Assembly: GCA_964490725.1 (NCBI GenBank)
Contig: CAZBDU010000051.1
Coordinates: 1 to 37,496 of the forward strand
Length of the DNA: 37,496 nt
Direction of reading: 5' to 3'
Source: CAZBDU01 sp964490725
Lineage (GTDB): Bacteria > Spirochaetota > Spirochaetia > SZUA-6 > DRHE01
The translations under genes and the position numbers were made by a program. Below are positions 1 through 7,287 of the stretch, piece after piece (the stretch's first letter is position 1; every line of letters starts with the position of its first letter). The notes below the pieces were generated by a model. The model saw nothing but the letters and a program-made list of their open reading frames with translations. It was not told the origin of the DNA and did not search any database.

Positions 1-26
1 GGCGAGCGGGGGCGGAGCGGCGCAAG

Positions 27-578
27 GTGCCCGCGGCTCCTGACCGGCGCCGGGCCGCCGGGGCCGCGGAGGTGTTTCTTGCCCTTGGCTCCAACCTGGG
101 TGACCGGGAGGCAAGCCTGCGCAGGGCGGCCGCGGCGCTGGCCGAGAGGCTGGAGGACCTGAAGGTCTCCTCGATCTACGAGACCCGCCCCATGTATTTC
201 GCCGATCAGCCGCCCTTCCTGAACGCGGTGGCGCGGGGACGCATGGAGATGAGCCCCCAGGAGCTGCTGCGCTGGGTCCTGGCCACGGAGGCCGCACTGG
301 GCCGGGATCGGCGGGATGCCACGCCCATGGGTCCGCGCACCATCGACATCGACATCCTGCTCTACGACGACCGGGTCGTCCGCACGGAGGAGCTGAGGGT
401 GCCGCACCCCCGCATGCGGGAGCGGCAGTTCGTCCTGGTGCCCCTTCTGGAGCTGGCTCCGGGGCTGCGGGACCCGGAGAGCGGCCGTCCCTACGCCGAG
501 ATGCTCGCCGGGCTTCCCGACCAGGGAGTTTACACCCGTTCCGGGTGGGACTATACTCGACCGGATCACAGCGCATGA
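27..578 (+). CDS. folK: 2-amino-4-hydroxy-6-hydroxymethyldihydropteridine pyrophosphokinase (HPPK)
   Basis: Transfers pyrophosphate from ATP to 6-hydroxymethyl-dihydropterin in cytoplasmic folate synthesis. The product is 183 residues, slightly longer than the usual 160-170 because of a charged N-terminal extension; the family core begins near residue 16 (VFLALGSNLGD). The HPPK signature GPRTIDIDILLYDD spans residues 102-115, with the two Mg-ATP aspartates expected at D107 and D109. The GTG start at 27 has GGAG about 10 bases upstream. A frame ending in TGA at 41-43 runs in from the left edge and may be the tail of an upstream operon gene overlapping this start, but it is too short to identify. 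The stop overlaps the scpA start (ATGA), and a good promoter for scpA lies within the last 50 bases of this gene. Identity is secure; only the exact start is open. Confidence 0.93.
   Translation: MPAAPDRRRAAGAAEVFLALGSNLGDREASLRRAAAALAERLEDLKVSSIYETRPMYFADQPPFLNAVARGRMEMSPQELLRWVLATEAALGRDRRDATPMGPRTIDIDILLYDDRVVRTEELRVPHPRMRERQFVLVPLLELAPGLRDPESGRPYAEMLAGLPDQGVYTRSGWDYTRPDHSA
529..557 (+). promoter_or_regulatory. Sigma-70-type promoter inside the 3' end of folK, driving scpA
   Basis: The -35 TTTACA (529-534) and -10 TATACT (552-557) are separated by exactly 17 bases. The expected start of transcription (~564) gives a leader of about 10 nt before the scpA ATG at 575. Function is inferred from consensus match and placement. 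Confidence 0.5.
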
Positions 579-1309
579 CCGGCACCCAGGGAAACGCCAA
601 GCAGCAGTTCAAGCTGGAGCACTTCGAGGGACCCCTGGACCTGCTGCTCTTCCTGATCAGGAAGAACGAGGTCAATATCTACGACATCCCGGTGTCGCTG
701 ATCACGGAGCAGTACCTGGAGTTCCTCTCCTACGCCACCAGGGTGGACCTGGAGAACATCACCGAGTTCTACCTGATGGCCGCCACGCTGCTGTACATCA
801 AGAGCCGCATGCTGCTGCCGGTGGACGTGGATCTGGAGGAGGAGATCGAGGATCCCCGAAAGGGTCTGGTGGAGAAGCTCATCGATTATCAGAAGTACAA
901 GAAGCTGGGCGAGCTGATGGACAGCCGCAGGGAGGAGTCCGAGTGGTCCATCGAAAGGGAGAAGTCGCAGCGGATACTGCCCTTCGAGGATGAGGAGATC
1001 TGGCAGCAGGTGAGCGTCTGGGACCTGCTGAAGACCTTTTCCACGATTATCGCCTCGGTATCCACCGAGAAGATCATCGATCTCTACGAGGAAGTCTCCA
1101 TCAACGAGAAGATCGCGTTGATCCACGAGCTGCTGGAGACCAGGGACGAGTTCCGGTTCACGGACCTGCTGCGCAGCGCCTCGGTGATGGAGGTGGTGTG
1201 CAGCTTCCTGGCCATCCTGGAGTCCGTCAAGGCGAAGGTGATCGGGGTGTACCAGAACCGGCTGTTCGGCGACATTCTCATCCGGGTGCGGGCCGGGACG
1301 CCCGGATAG
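575..1309 (+). CDS. scpA: Segregation and condensation protein A (kleisin)
   Basis: ScpA is the kleisin that bridges the SMC dimer and binds ScpB in the bacterial condensin complex needed for chromosome compaction and segregation. From the ATG at 575 it is 244 residues. The family N-terminus FEGPLDLLLFLIRKNEVNIYD lies near residues 18-38, followed by a leucine-rich helical stretch (ITEFYLMAATLLYIKSRMLLP), an acidic central linker, and a C-terminal winged-helix region that binds the SMC head. The start at 575 overlaps the folK stop by 4 bases. A start at 545 would add ten residues that do not resemble the family. There is no clear Shine-Dalgarno, so coupling to folK or a short-leader mRNA from the 529-557 promoter is likely. 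scpB follows after 10 bases. Confidence 0.95.
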   Translation: MTGTQGNAKQQFKLEHFEGPLDLLLFLIRKNEVNIYDIPVSLITEQYLEFLSYATRVDLENITEFYLMAATLLYIKSRMLLPVDVDLEEEIEDPRKGLVEKLIDYQKYKKLGELMDSRREESEWSIEREKSQRILPFEDEEIWQQVSVWDLLKTFSTIIASVSTEKIIDLYEEVSINEKIALIHELLETRDEFRFTDLLRSASVMEVVCSFLAILESVKAKVIGVYQNRLFGDILIRVRAGTPG

Positions 1310-1319
1310 GCGGCGGAGC

Positions 1320-1859
1320 ATGGACAAGGAGCTGGATGCGGCGCTGGTGGAGGCGGTGCTGTTCCTGGAAAGCGAGCCGGTGGAGGCGGCGGCGCTGGCC
1401 CGCATCACAGGCCTGCCCCGCGAGGCGGTGGTGGAGGCCATCGCGGCGCTGCGGGACGAGTATCGCGACCCCAGACACGGGCTGGAGCTGATCGACATCG
1501 CCGGCGGCTACACCCTCTCCCCCAAACGGGAGCTGTGGGAGCGCCTCAGGGAGCGCTACGGCAAGCGGAGCGACGCCAGGCTGTCCCGGGCGGCCATGGA
1601 GACCCTGGCCATCGTCGCCTACTCCCAGCCGGTCACCAAGGCGGAGATCGAGGGCATCCGCGGGGTGACCGCGGACAGCATGATCCGGCTGCTGTCGGCC
1701 CGCGGGCTGATCCGGGAGGTGGGTAAGAAGGACGCCCCGGGCAGGCCCATTCAGTACGGCACCACCCGGGAGTTCCTGCGGCTGTTCCGGTTGTCCAGCA
1801 TCGCGGACCTGCCCAAGCTGGACGAGCTTGACCAGGAGCGGTTCGAGCTGAATGAGTGA
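1320..1859 (+). CDS. scpB: Segregation and condensation protein B
   Basis: ScpB dimers bind ScpA and regulate the SMC complex. The 179-residue product has the usual length and two winged-helix domains. The first starts ALVEAVLFLESEPVEAAALA and the second includes the family hallmark ETLAIVAYSQPVTKAEIEGIRG (about residues 90-112), then RPIQYGTT and a C-terminal FLRLFRLSSIADLP. The ATG at 1320 has GGCGGAG just upstream. The stop (1857-1859) overlaps the start of rluB by 8 bases. The order scpA-scpB-rluB is widespread in bacteria and supports the assignment. Confidence 0.95.
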   Translation: MDKELDAALVEAVLFLESEPVEAAALARITGLPREAVVEAIAALRDEYRDPRHGLELIDIAGGYTLSPKRELWERLRERYGKRSDARLSRAAMETLAIVAYSQPVTKAEIEGIRGVTADSMIRLLSARGLIREVGKKDAPGRPIQYGTTREFLRLFRLSSIADLPKLDELDQERFELNE

Positions 1860-2583
1860 GCCCTCGCGCCTTCAGGCCTACATGGCGCGCTGCGGCGCAG
1901 GTTCCCGCAGACAGTGCGAAAAGCTGATCCAGGCCGGCAGAGTCACCGTCGACGGAGAGACTGCCCGGATCGGGTCCACGGTCCGGCCCGGGGACAGGGT
2001 GCTGCTGGACGGCAAACCCCTCAGGCCGGCGCGGGAGCTGCTCTACCTGGCGGTGCACAAGCCCCGGGGCTACCTCTGCTCGGCGGCTGACCGGCACGGC
2101 CGGCCGGTGGTCCACGACCTGCTGCCGCCGCTGCCGGCCAGGGTGTTTCACGTGGGGCGCTTGGATATGGACTCCAGCGGCCTTATCTTCTATACCAACG
2201 ACGGGCGCTTTGCGAACATCGTCTCCCACCCCTCCGGGGGGGTGAAGAAGGTCTACGTCGTGGAGACCTCCGCTCCCGTTGCCGAGGAGGCTCTCCAGGC
2301 TTACCGCAGGGGAATCAGGGTGGGGGGCGAAGAGCTTCGCCTTTCGTGGTACACCCTGAGAGGCTCCCGGAAGGTGGAGCTTACCCTGATCGAGGGACGG
2401 AACCGCGAGATTCGCCGGGCCTTCGAGCACCTGGGCGTGCCGGTCAGGCGCATCCACCGGGTGCGCATCGGCTGCGTTTCCGTGCGGGGCATCCCCCTGG
2501 GAGGGTTCAGGACGATGGGTCGGGAGGAGGTGGAATGGTTCTACCGGCAGGCAGAGGAGAGGCGTGGTGGTGGTGAGCATTGA
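1852..2583 (+). CDS. rluB: RsuA/RluB-family rRNA pseudouridine synthase
   Basis: Isomerises a specific uridine of rRNA to pseudouridine; by its place next to scpB it is most likely RluB, acting on 23S rRNA. The product is 243 residues. An N-terminal S4 RNA-binding domain (about residues 5-50; RLQAYMARCGAGSRRQCEKL) is followed by the synthase domain with catalytic aspartate D105 in GRLDMDSSGL. The usual Thr of GRLDxxTSGL is Ser here. Near the C-terminus EGRNREIRRAFEHLG and VRRIHRVRIG match the family. Start ATG 1852 lies within the end of scpB, and the gene end overlaps cmk by 20 bases, so translation is coupled across three genes. RsuA-type activity on 16S rRNA cannot be excluded from sequence alone. 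Confidence 0.9.
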   Translation: MSEPSRLQAYMARCGAGSRRQCEKLIQAGRVTVDGETARIGSTVRPGDRVLLDGKPLRPARELLYLAVHKPRGYLCSAADRHGRPVVHDLLPPLPARVFHVGRLDMDSSGLIFYTNDGRFANIVSHPSGGVKKVYVVETSAPVAEEALQAYRRGIRVGGEELRLSWYTLRGSRKVELTLIEGRNREIRRAFEHLGVPVRRIHRVRIGCVSVRGIPLGGFRTMGREEVEWFYRQAEERRGGGEH

Positions 2584-3220
2584 CGGCCCCGCCGGGGCCG
2601 GGAAGAGCACGGTAGCCGCCAGGGTGGCGGAGAGCACCGGCCTCCTGTATATCAACTCCGGCTACTTCTACCGGTCCATCTCCAAGGTGGTGCTGGACTC
2701 GGGCCAGGACCCGCAGGACCGGGGCGCGGTCATCCGCACCGCCGAGCGTTGCCGTTTCGAGCTGCGTTCGGGGGAGCTGTACGTGAACGGCAGCCCGGCA
2801 GGCAACATCCACAACGACCTGATCGACCGCTGGGCACCGGCGCATTCCAGCATTCCCGAGGTGCGCCGGGTGGTCAACCGGGCCCTGCGAGCCCTTGCCG
2901 AGGGACGCGACATCCTGGTGGAGGGGCGGGACATGGGAACGGTGGTCTTTCCCGACGCGGAAGTGAAGATCTACCTGGACGCTACGGTGGCTGCCCGGGC
3001 GCGGAGGCGGCACTCCCAGGGGGTGAGCGCGCTGGACGAGGGGGAGCTGCGCCGCCGCATGATCGAGCGAGACAGCATCGATCGGAGCAAGCCCGTGGGG
3101 GCGCTCGTCCAGGCGGGGGACGCCCAATATATCGATACTTCGGACTTGACCATCCAGGAAGTTTGTGACAGAGTTAAACAGGCAGTCCTCAGGCAAAAAG
3201 CCAAGCACTCAGGAGATTGA
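2564..3220 (+). CDS. cmk: Cytidylate kinase (CMP/dCMP kinase)
   Basis: Phosphorylates CMP and dCMP to diphosphates with ATP in pyrimidine nucleotide metabolism. The 218-residue protein opens with a P-loop GPAGAGKST at residues 8-16. Family features follow: YINSGYFYRSI, the EGRDMGTVVFPDAEVKIYLDA core and the lid region RARRRHSQG, ending with YIDTSDLTIQEV. The first GTG (2564) of four tandem GTG codons was taken as start, with AGGAGAG immediately upstream; any of the four could serve. rpsA follows after 9 bases. In Treponema pallidum cmk and rpsA are one fused gene; here they are separate ORFs with their own start and ribosome site. Confidence 0.94.
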   Translation: MVVVSIDGPAGAGKSTVAARVAESTGLLYINSGYFYRSISKVVLDSGQDPQDRGAVIRTAERCRFELRSGELYVNGSPAGNIHNDLIDRWAPAHSSIPEVRRVVNRALRALAEGRDILVEGRDMGTVVFPDAEVKIYLDATVAARARRRHSQGVSALDEGELRRRMIERDSIDRSKPVGALVQAGDAQYIDTSDLTIQEVCDRVKQAVLRQKAKHSGD

Positions 3221-3229
3221 CGCGCGACT

Positions 3230-4933
3230 ATGAATGGTGAAGAGCTCAAGAAGAACCCAGAACTGGAGCACGGGAACAGTCTTCAGGAGGAATACCTCCA
3301 GTCCCTGGCCCAGGTCGAGGAGGGCCAGATGGTTCCGGGTGAGGTGGTCCAGGTGGGCTCTGAGTTCGTATACGTGGATGTGGGGCTCAAGTCGGAAGGC
3401 AAGATCCCCATCGGGGAGTTCAAGGAACGTCCAACGCTGGGTGATACGGTGTACGTGATCCTGCTCAACAAGGAGAGCAGGGCCGGGGAGGTGATCGTCT
3501 CCAAGCAGAAGGCAGACGAGAAGATGTTCTGGAAGAACCTCCGCCAGGCCTTCGACGAGCGGCAGTCGGTGCCGGGCCGCATCGTCAGGCGTATCAAGGG
3601 CGGTTTCGATGTGGACCTGGGCAACGATACCCGCGCCTTCCTGCCGCTGTCCAAGACCGACGTGATGAGGGTGAACAATCCCGAAGAGTACGAGGGTCTG
3701 GAGAGCCGCTTCTACATCGAGCGCCTCTACAACCGCAGCAAGGTCAACATCGTGGTCAACCGCCGGGAGTGGCTCGAGGAGGAGAACAAGAAGCGGCGGG
3801 AGGAGTTCTTCCAGGCCACATCCATCGGCGACGTGGTGGAGGGGCGGGTGAAATCCTTCACCTCCTTCGGTGCGTTCATCGACCTGGGCGGGTTCGACGG
3901 ACTGCTGCACATCAACGATATGAGCTGGGGACATGTCAGCTCCCCCAAAGAGGTGGTGTCCCTGGGGGAAACCATCGAGGTCAAGGTCATCCGCCTGGAC
4001 CCCGAGGAAAACAAGATCAACCTCAGCCTGAAGCACTTCACCGAAGACCCCTGGCTGCACTTCGAGGCTCACTACCAGATCGGGGATGTGGTGAAGGGGC
4101 GGGTGACCAAGCTCGCGGATTTCGGCGCCTTCATAGAGATCGAAGAAGGAATCGAGGGCCTGGCACACGTGTCGGAGCTCTCGTGGGTGCGGAAGGTGCG
4201 CCATCCCCGGGAGATCCTCCAGGAGCGGGACATCGTGGAGGCCAAGATCCTGGCCTACGACCTGCAGCAGGGCAAGCTCTCCCTGGGGCTGAAGCAGGTC
4301 CTGCCGAACCCCTGGGACGACGTGGACAAGCGCTATCCGGTGGGCATGCGCCTGAAGCGCTCGGTGAAGAACCTCACCAACTTCGGCGCTTTTCTGGAGC
4401 TGGAGGAGGGTATCGACGGCCTGTTGCACCTGGACGACATGTCGTGGACCAAGCGGCCCAAGCATCCGACGGCGGTGGTCAACGTGGGTGAGGAGGTCGA
4501 GGTGATGGTGATCGACATCGACAAGGAGAACCGCCGCATCAAGCTGGGGATGAAGCAGCTGACCGAAGATCCCTGGAAGTCATTGGCCAAGGCCTATCCG
4601 CGGGGAAGCGTCATCGACGGAGAAATCACCAGCGTCACGGATTTTGGTCTGTTCGTGCGGGTACAGGGAGACATCGAGGGCCTGGTCAACAAGGCCAACA
4701 TCTTCGATCCGGCCAGCGAAACCCTCGAAGACGCTCTGGCCCGCTACAGTCCGGGGGACAAGGTCAAGGCGGTGGTGATCGACGTCAATCCGGAGCGCCA
4801 GAAGCTGGCCCTCTCCATCCGGGAATACCTGAAACAGCAGCAGCAGCAGGAGATGGTGAAATACATCCACGACGACGAGAACGTGGAGAAGACGACACTG
4901 GCCGAGATGATCCAGGAGAAGAACAAGGAGTAA
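3230..4933 (+). CDS. rpsA: 30S ribosomal protein S1, six S1 domains
   Basis: S1 binds mRNA on the 30S subunit and helps start translation of messages, especially those with weak Shine-Dalgarno sequences. At 567 residues it is full length for a six-domain S1. Domains lie roughly at 30-100, 115-185, 202-272, 287-358, 373-445 and 460-532. Domains 3-6 are canonical RNA-binding OB folds, each with a motif like FTSFGAFIDLGGFDGLLHIND, and the first two are the divergent, ribosome-docking kind. The tail is charged and glutamine-rich (a QQQQQ run). The ATG at 3230 has AGGAG at 3211-3215, a long spacing of 14 bases. Several genes in this window lack Shine-Dalgarno sequences, which makes a full-length S1 relevant. 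Confidence 0.96.
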   Translation: MNGEELKKNPELEHGNSLQEEYLQSLAQVEEGQMVPGEVVQVGSEFVYVDVGLKSEGKIPIGEFKERPTLGDTVYVILLNKESRAGEVIVSKQKADEKMFWKNLRQAFDERQSVPGRIVRRIKGGFDVDLGNDTRAFLPLSKTDVMRVNNPEEYEGLESRFYIERLYNRSKVNIVVNRREWLEEENKKRREEFFQATSIGDVVEGRVKSFTSFGAFIDLGGFDGLLHINDMSWGHVSSPKEVVSLGETIEVKVIRLDPEENKINLSLKHFTEDPWLHFEAHYQIGDVVKGRVTKLADFGAFIEIEEGIEGLAHVSELSWVRKVRHPREILQERDIVEAKILAYDLQQGKLSLGLKQVLPNPWDDVDKRYPVGMRLKRSVKNLTNFGAFLELEEGIDGLLHLDDMSWTKRPKHPTAVVNVGEEVEVMVIDIDKENRRIKLGMKQLTEDPWKSLAKAYPRGSVIDGEITSVTDFGLFVRVQGDIEGLVNKANIFDPASETLEDALARYSPGDKVKAVVIDVNPERQKLALSIREYLKQQQQQEMVKYIHDDENVEKTTLAEMIQEKNKE

Positions 4934-4956
4934 GGCCGGCCTAAGCCCACCCGGCG

Positions 4957-6465
4957 ATGCTGAAGTTCGACATAGACCCCGACAAGTTCCAAAAACTCAT
5001 CGAAATCAACACCCTGATCAACTCGGACTATTCCGACGTCAAGGAGCTGTTGCGCAGCATCATCGAATCCGCTACCGCCCTGATGGAAGGAGAAGCCTCC
5101 TCGCTGCTCCTGCTCAACCCGGAAAACAACAAGCTGTATTTCGAGATCGCCCTGGGCGCCAAGGGGCCGCAGGTGAAGCAGTTTTCCCTCAACATGGGGG
5201 AAGGAATCGCAGGCTGGGTCGCGCAGAACAACCGCTCTCTGATCGTGAACGACGTAGACAGGGACAGCCGTTTCTTCGGGGACATCAGCAAGAAGATCGG
5301 CTTTCCCACCGACGCCATCCTGGCCGTTCCCATGCGCGTGAAGGACCGCTGTGTGGGAGTCATCGAGATCATCAACAAGGTGGACGGGGGCAAGTTCAAC
5401 GAAGAGGACCTGCAGTGGCTGGAGGTGTTCGCCACGCAGGCGGCCATTGCCGTCCAGAACGCCCGCTCCTTCCAGAAGGTGCGGGACGAGGTCTATCTGC
5501 TGCAGGACGAGATCCAGGCGGACCGGGGCTACCATACTTTCATCGGCGCGAGCAAGACCATCAAGGAGAAGCTGGAGATCGCCCGCCGCGCCGCAGGCAC
5601 GGACTCCTCGGTGCTTCTGCTGGGCGAAAGTGGGGTAGGCAAGGAGCTGTTTGCCGAGCAGATCCACCTGCACAGCCCCCGGAGCAACATGCCTCTGGTG
5701 CGCGTCAACTGCGCGGCCCTGCCGGAAAACCTCCTGGAGAGCGAGCTGTTCGGACACGTGAAGGGTGCCTTCACCGGCGCCGTCGGTGACCGCCGCGGGC
5801 GGTTCGAGCTGGCCGATGGCGGGACCATCTTCCTGGACGAGATCGGCGACCTGCCGCTGAACCTGCAGGTCAAGCTCCTGCGGGTGATCCAGCACAAGAC
5901 CTTCGAGCCGGTAGGTGGCAGCGAGCCGCGCAAGGTGGACGTGCGCATCATCGCCGCCACCAACAAGGACATCGAGGCGGAGGTGGCCTCGGGGCGGTTT
6001 CGAGCAGACCTGTACTACCGGCTCAACGTGCTGCCCATCTACATCCCACCCCTGCGGGAGCGCAAAGAGGACATCCCGCTGCTGGCGGAGCACTTTCTCA
6101 AGAAATCCAGGAGAGAGGTGAAGAAACAGCTCGAGGGCTTCTCCCCCGAGGCCATGGAGGCGCTGCTGTCCTACTCCTGGCCGGGAAACGTGCGGGAGCT
6201 GGAGAACGCCGTGGAGCGGGCCGCAGTCATCACCCGGGAGGAGCTGATCGGCTCCGACTCGCTGGTGCTGCACGCTCCGGGGGAGCGCCGCGCAGAGGAG
6301 TATGACGGCCAATCCCTCAAGGACGCGATCAACCTGTTCAAGAGGCACTTCGTCCGGCAGTCGCTCCTCAACAACCAGTGGAACCAGACCCGGGCCGCCA
6401 GGCAGCTCGGGATACAGAGAACCTACCTTTCCCGGCTGATAAGGGAGCTGGACATCGGCCGCTAG
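4957..6465 (+). CDS. GAF-domain sigma-54 activator (AAA+ enhancer-binding protein)
   Basis: A transcription activator that would hydrolyse ATP to open promoters held by sigma-54 RNA polymerase. The 502-residue protein has three parts. A GAF sensor spans about residues 25-175. The AAA+ domain (about 195-420) has Walker A GESGVGKE at 223-230, the sigma-54 contact loop GAFTGA at 270-275 and Walker B with D294/E295 in FLDEIGDLP. A Fis-type helix-turn-helix lies at about 470-500 (NQTRAARQLGIQRTYLSRLI). All catalytic motifs are intact. There is no receiver domain, so control is by a ligand or redox signal on GAF (as in NorR, FhlA or NifA types) rather than by phosphorylation. No Shine-Dalgarno precedes the ATG, which comes 23 bases after rpsA. 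The target genes are unknown. Confidence 0.92.
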   Translation: MLKFDIDPDKFQKLIEINTLINSDYSDVKELLRSIIESATALMEGEASSLLLLNPENNKLYFEIALGAKGPQVKQFSLNMGEGIAGWVAQNNRSLIVNDVDRDSRFFGDISKKIGFPTDAILAVPMRVKDRCVGVIEIINKVDGGKFNEEDLQWLEVFATQAAIAVQNARSFQKVRDEVYLLQDEIQADRGYHTFIGASKTIKEKLEIARRAAGTDSSVLLLGESGVGKELFAEQIHLHSPRSNMPLVRVNCAALPENLLESELFGHVKGAFTGAVGDRRGRFELADGGTIFLDEIGDLPLNLQVKLLRVIQHKTFEPVGGSEPRKVDVRIIAATNKDIEAEVASGRFRADLYYRLNVLPIYIPPLRERKEDIPLLAEHFLKKSRREVKKQLEGFSPEAMEALLSYSWPGNVRELENAVERAAVITREELIGSDSLVLHAPGERRAEEYDGQSLKDAINLFKRHFVRQSLLNNQWNQTRAARQLGIQRTYLSRLIRELDIGR

Positions 6466-6524
6466 GCGGCCCGTGCCCCGCGGCCGGAGCAGTTGAAGCA
6501 TACAGGCAGAAGAAGGAGTTTTCG

Positions 6525-7220
6525 ATGCTGAGCCGTGAAATGGAGAGCAAGCCCAGGATTACCACCCGGCTGGCGGACTTCATACAGAGGAACCGGATCC
6601 TGTTCCTGGTGGTGATGATCGTGCTGATCGTCTTCGTGGTCGGCTACTTCAGCTATACCGAGTGGCAGCGCAGGGCGCGGGAAAACTCCACGGTCATGGC
6701 GGAAAAGGCCCAGGAGCTGTACCAGAGCTGGCAGGATGCCACGGACGAAAGCAAGAAGCAGGGCTACGAGCAGGATCTGGTGGCCTCGCTGGAGCAGATC
6801 CTGCGCAGGTACCCGCACCAGTACGCCGCACAGCGCGCCCTGTTCATCCGCGGTGAGCTGTCCTATGCCAGGGAGCAGTACGATCAGGCCGCCCAGGCGT
6901 TCACGGACCTCCAGGGGCGCTTCCAGAAGAGCTATCTGGCGCCCATCGCCCTGGTGAACGCGGCGGTCAGCCGGGAACAGGAGGACAAGGGGGAGCAGGC
7001 GTTGGAGTTGTATCGCCGTCTGGTCTCCGAGTACAAGGACTCATACCTGGTCCCGCACGCCCTGTTCTCCATAGGACGGCTGTCGGAGGCCGCCGACGAC
7101 ATCCCCGCCGCCGTGGAGGTCTACAACCGGTTGCGGGACGAGCATCCCTTGAGCAGTTGGACAAAGATGGCCAGAAACCGTATAATCGAGCTCACCGTAA
7201 ACGGGAAAATCCCGAAGTAG
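6525..7220 (+). CDS. Membrane-anchored tetratricopeptide repeat protein
   Basis: The 231-residue protein has a short basic N-terminus, one transmembrane helix at about residues 25-44 (ILFLVVMIVLIVFVVGYFSY) and an extracytoplasmic helical domain with TPR-like repeats (LFIRGELSYAREQYDQAAQAF, LVNAAVSREQEDKGEQALEL, LFSIGRLSEAADDIPAAVEV). The layout resembles YfgM/BamD-like envelope scaffolds, but no specific family member is recognised. The frame is open further upstream, but ATG 6525 is chosen because AGAAGGAG lies 5-6 bases before it and it starts just ahead of the anchor. It lies 59 bases after the sigma-54 activator and 67 bases before the cyclase, probably co-transcribed. Function is unknown beyond protein-protein interaction. 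Confidence 0.85.
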   Translation: MLSREMESKPRITTRLADFIQRNRILFLVVMIVLIVFVVGYFSYTEWQRRARENSTVMAEKAQELYQSWQDATDESKKQGYEQDLVASLEQILRRYPHQYAAQRALFIRGELSYAREQYDQAAQAFTDLQGRFQKSYLAPIALVNAAVSREQEDKGEQALELYRRLVSEYKDSYLVPHALFSIGRLSEAADDIPAAVEVYNRLRDEHPLSSWTKMARNRIIELTVNGKIPK

Positions 7221-7287
7221 GCCCGAGCCCGCGCGGGTGCGGACGGCGCGTCCTCCCGGAGGGTTCGGAGGCCGCAAAGGGGGACGC

